From contig JAEYIG010000187.1 in assembly GCA_023409175.1 (NCBI GenBank), positions 1-7,725 on the forward strand: DNA of 7,725 nucleotides. The letters run 5' to 3'. Positions 5,607 to 7,725 of this stretch are shown piece after piece. A program made the translations under genes and the position numbers. The notes under the pieces are model-generated. The model did no database searches. It was not told the DNA's origin and was given only the letters and a program-made list of their open reading frames with translations. Each line of letters opens with the position of its first letter. The first letter of the stretch is position 1. The stretch is from Pseudomonadota bacterium. Lineage in GTDB: Bacteria > Pseudomonadota > Gammaproteobacteria > Burkholderiales > Burkholderiaceae_D.

Positions 5607-6578
5607 ATGATGAAAGAATCCCGTTTGAAAACCCTGCTGGGCATACAGTATCCGATCATCCAGGCGTCCATGGTCTGGCTCAATTCTGCCGAACTGGCTG
5701 CCGCGGTTTCCAGTGCAGGAGGACTCGGCGTTCTCGGCCCGAATGCAGGACAAAGTGATGTCACGCATGACGGGGAAGAGGCAGCCAGGCGTATGCGGGA
5801 ACAAATCAGGAAAACCCGTACACTGACTGACCGGCCTTTTGCCGTCAATTACCTTTTGCCGATTGCGGGGCTCGAACTCAGCACGAAATATGCTGCCCCT
5901 CTATACCGCATCCTGAAGGAAGAAAACGTCAGGATCGTCATTACGAGCGGTGACAATACAGAAGAGGGCGACCGGCAGATACGCCGTTTCAAAAAAGAAG
6001 GTTTCATAGTCATCCATCGCGACCTTTCCCCCACAGTCGGGAGTGCCATCCATGCGGAAAGCCTTGGTGTGGACGCACTGATCGTGACGGGCCATGAAGC
6101 CGGTGGACACCTGAGCGAGCACAGGGTCAGTACGCTGGCACATGTCCCTCAGGTAACGGCGGCAGTCAGCATCCCCGTCATCGCCGCTGGCGGAATTATA
6201 GATGGAAGGGGAGTCAAGGCCGCGTTCGGGATGGGAGCAGAGGGAGTCTACATGGGGACACGGTTCATTACGGTGACAGAGAGTCCGGCGAATGCACGCA
6301 CCAAAGCGTTATTGGTTAATACGAAATCGGAAGATCTTGTCGAACTTGAAACCCCGGTCGGGACGATGAAAACCATCCCGACGGGACACGAAGTGGCATT
6401 TGGGGTGACCGATCCTGTGAAAATAGGCCAGCGCTATATCGGAGGCATCAAGCGGGGCATGCTCGACGGGGATATTGAAACCGGTTTCATCACCGTTTCC
6501 GAAGCGGTAGGCGGCATTTCTTCCATAAAAACGTCGAAAGAAGTCATTGATGAGATCGTCAAGGTCGCATTTGCCTAA
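5607..6578 (+). CDS. Nitronate monooxygenase / FabK-like FMN-dependent TIM-barrel protein
   Basis: This 323-residue protein belongs to the 2-nitropropane dioxygenase/nitronate monooxygenase family, FMN enzymes related to the enoyl-ACP reductase FabK. The barrel opens with GIQYPIIQASM (12-22) and SSAGGLGVLG (35-44). The flavin- and substrate-site motif EAGGHLSEH (164-172) carries His168, the position of the conserved active-site histidine in GGHxG relatives. AAGGIIDGRG (193-202) and GAEGVYMGTRF (210-220) form the phosphate-binding part. Length is normal. Two adjacent in-frame ATGs (5607, 5610) follow GGAGG with 5 or 8 nt spacing; I report the first. The open frame continues upstream to 5361, but that part does not resemble the family. 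It faces the HxlR gene and shares its stop region. It could oxidise nitronates or act as another flavin oxidoreductase; FabK function is less likely without fatty-acid genes nearby. Confidence 0.93.
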   Translation: MMKESRLKTLLGIQYPIIQASMVWLNSAELAAAVSSAGGLGVLGPNAGQSDVTHDGEEAARRMREQIRKTRTLTDRPFAVNYLLPIAGLELSTKYAAPLYRILKEENVRIVITSGDNTEEGDRQIRRFKKEGFIVIHRDLSPTVGSAIHAESLGVDALIVTGHEAGGHLSEHRVSTLAHVPQVTAAVSIPVIAAGGIIDGRGVKAAFGMGAEGVYMGTRFITVTESPANARTKALLVNTKSEDLVELETPVGTMKTIPTGHEVAFGVTDPVKIGQRYIGGIKRGMLDGDIETGFITVSEAVGGISSIKTSKEVIDEIVKVAFA

Positions 6579-6892
6579 CGTGAAGGGACATTCCGTGCGG
6601 CCCATTCGCACATGTTCCCGAGAAGTCCGGAGAAGCTTTTTCCCATGGGGGTGAGCGAATATTCCACGCGTGGAGGCACTTCCGGGAAAATTTCCCGTGT
6701 GATCAGGCCGTCTTTCTCCAGTTCCCGAAGCTGACGGGTCAGCATGGCCTGTGTCACGTCGCCCAGCTGGCGCTGCAGCTCATTAAAGCGCCATATCCTT
6801 TGCGCCAGCAGCCACAGGATATAGATTTTCCACTTGCCGCTGATCATTTTCTGCAGTGTCGCCATGGGACATTCGGGAATGGGTTTCGTCAT
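6575..6892 (-). CDS. HxlR-family winged-helix regulator
   Basis: This 105-residue protein fits the MarR-like HxlR family closely. The N-terminal CPMATLQKMISGKWKIYILWLL (8-29) contains the conserved Cys8 and GKWK signature. FNELQRQLGDVTQAMLTRQLRELEKDGLI (36-64) is the DNA-recognition helix region. PEVPPRVEYSLTPMGKSF (70-87) is the wing and dimer region. Family members act as dimers that repress nearby genes, and several use the N-terminal cysteine to sense quinones, aldehydes or oxidants. The ATG at 6892 has an AGG about 8 nt upstream. Its stop codon overlaps the convergent monooxygenase stop by 4 nt, and a consensus -10 flanked by repeats lies upstream. Autorepression and control of the adjacent redox genes are inferred. 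Confidence 0.95.
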   Translation of the reverse strand: MTKPIPECPMATLQKMISGKWKIYILWLLAQRIWRFNELQRQLGDVTQAMLTRQLRELEKDGLITREIFPEVPPRVEYSLTPMGKSFSGLLGNMCEWAARNVPSR

Positions 6893-6928
6893 ATGTCGGC
6901 CTGTAAATTATTCGGGACATAATGATAA

Positions 6929-6965
6929 AAATGCAATTTATTCATTATATTGGAAATGCAATTTA
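6929..6965 (-). promoter_or_regulatory. HxlR-gene promoter: consensus -10 between two 12-bp direct repeats
   Basis: AAATGCAATTTA occurs exactly at 6929-6940 and 6954-6965, starts 25 bp apart. Each copy contains an AAAT-GCA-ATTT dyad suited to a dimeric protein. Between them, on the minus strand, lies a perfect TATAAT (6949-6944). One repeat thus sits in the spacer upstream of the -10 and the other near the expected transcription start, 37-48 bp ahead of the HxlR start codon. No good -35 is visible at 17 nt. This is a classical arrangement for an autorepressor. Confidence 0.55.
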
Positions 6966-6978
6966 AAGTGATTTCTCT

Positions 6979-6997
6979 ATTATGTGATTCATATAAT
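6979..6997. promoter_or_regulatory. 19-bp near-perfect palindrome upstream of the HxlR gene
   Basis: ATTATGTGATTCATATAAT has 8 of 9 symmetric pairs around a central T. It lies between the DMT transporter stop codon and the HxlR promoter repeats. The TATGTGA arm resembles the CATGTGA heptamer elsewhere in the window. It could be a separate operator or part of a larger cruciform with the outer arms AAAGTGATT (6965-6973) and AATCACTTT (7018-7026). Confidence 0.4.
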
Positions 6998-7024
6998 GTG
7001 TCGCGTGAAATGAAGTTAATCACT

Positions 7025-7725
7025 TTATTGTGCGGATTTCTTTGATAGTACCGTAAAAATCACGGCTGCCAGAATCAGCGCAGCACCGATGTAAGCCTGT
7101 ATTTCGAGGATTTCATGCAGGAAAATGAAAGACAGGAGGGCGGTGAAAACCGGTTCGAGGGAAAAAATGAGGCCGATTTTTTCCGCTGTCGTGTAGCGTT
7201 GGGCAATCGGCTGGACAACGAAGCCGTATGCGCTGCAGATCAGGCCAAGGCCGAAAATGGCAGCCCATTGCATCGGAGTTTGGGGCAATGAAGGCGTTTC
7301 GAGCAGGAACATGAACAGCGCACCCAGTGCGGAGGCGACCCCCAGTTGGATGATGCTGATCATCAGGGCATCGTTTTCCTTGGCCAGCCTGTCGAAGACG
7401 ATAATGTAAATCGCATAGAAAAAAGCCCCGATCAGGCAATATATGGAGCCGATATCAAGGACTATCCCGTCCTTTGCGGTCAGCAGGAACAACCCGACGA
7501 CGGCACCAAGGATGCCGATGACGATGGTTTTCGACGGCAGTGTCCTTTTCAGCAGGCACTCCAGCACCGGCACCATGACGACGGTCGTGCTGGTCAGGAA
7601 ACCGGCTGTCGATGCCGTGGTGTGATTGACCCCGTTGACCATCCCGTAAAAGATCAAAAACAGGATGATGCCCATCACGATGCCTTTTCCCAGCGTTGGA
7701 AACGTCAGGTCACGGTAGCGTGGCA
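7025..7725 (-). CDS. DMT-superfamily (EamA) transporter, 5' end off window
   Basis: The frame is open through the right edge and ends at the TAA at 7025, leaving the last 232 residues of a protein that is usually near 290-300. An apparent internal start near 7678 is not the true one, because coding continues upstream (PRYRDLTFPTLGKG). The visible part is almost all membrane segments: the end of the first EamA repeat (TTASTAGFLTSTTVVMVPVLE, then IVIGILGAVVGLFLL) and a complete second repeat. The second repeat contains the conserved SLEPVFTALLSFIFLHE motif near the C-terminus and a short basic tail (SKKSAQ). EamA proteins export amino acids, nucleosides, drugs or other small solutes; the substrate is unknown. 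It is co-oriented with the HxlR gene, 132 bp upstream of it, but the strong -10 between them suggests the regulator has its own promoter. Confidence 0.93.
   Translation of the reverse strand, partial: PRYRDLTFPTLGKGIVMGIILFLIFYGMVNGVNHTTASTAGFLTSTTVVMVPVLECLLKRTLPSKTIVIGILGAVVGLFLLTAKDGIVLDIGSIYCLIGAFFYAIYIIVFDRLAKENDALMISIIQLGVASALGALFMFLLETPSLPQTPMQWAAIFGLGLICSAYGFVVQPIAQRYTTAEKIGLIFSLEPVFTALLSFIFLHEILEIQAYIGAALILAAVIFTVLSKKSAQ

Noticed and set aside
1..7725. Search for CRISPR arrays, tRNA genes, insertion sequences, toxin-antitoxin pairs or defence genes
   Set aside because: No regularly spaced repeats, tRNA-like folds, transposase motifs or known defence domains were seen on either strand.

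Overview
The window is ordinary accessory or chromosomal DNA of moderate GC (about half by eye). It probably comes from a Gram-negative proteobacterium. The evidence is the exported alpha/beta hydrolase with a Sec signal peptide, the LysR/HxlR/DMT/RhtB repertoire, and dense coding with clear Shine-Dalgarno sites. A betaproteobacterium is my guess, not something the sequence proves. I see no phage, IS element, CRISPR array, tRNA, rRNA or recognisable defence system.

Layout, left to right: (1) 1-1043 (-), an exported dienelactone-hydrolase-like alpha/beta hydrolase cut by the left edge; (2) 1290-2207 (-), a LysR-type regulator; (3) 2334-2615 (+), a 93-residue small protein, divergent from the regulator, with a probable dimeric ferredoxin-like (ABM-type) fold; (4) 2777-3403 (+), a LysE/RhtB-family exporter; (5) 3468-3536, back-to-back terminator hairpins; (6) 4603-5127 and 3567-4547 (-), a probable two-gene operon of a flavodoxin-fold NAD(P)H oxidoreductase followed by an aldo/keto reductase; (7) 5128-5606, a long divergent regulatory region; (8) 5607-6578 (+), a nitronate monooxygenase/FabK-like FMN protein; (9) 6575-6892 (-), an HxlR-family regulator whose stop codon overlaps that of gene 8; (10) 7025-7725 (-), a DMT/EamA transporter cut by the right edge.

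The content is a cluster of small-molecule redox and detoxification genes: a flavin quinone-type reductase, an aldo/keto reductase, an FMN monooxygenase, a hydrolase and two exporters, under at least two regulators (LysR and HxlR). Joint response to reactive organic compounds such as quinones, aldehydes or nitro compounds is an inference from the families, not shown by the sequence.

The most notable features are non-coding. TCACATG/CATGTGA half-sites are concentrated in the intergenic regions around the LysR gene and upstream of the oxidoreductase. A 37-nt nested palindrome and a hairpin that could mask the ribosome binding site lie ahead of the monooxygenase. Two exact 12-bp direct repeats bracket a consensus -10 in front of the HxlR gene, with a 19-bp palindrome further upstream.
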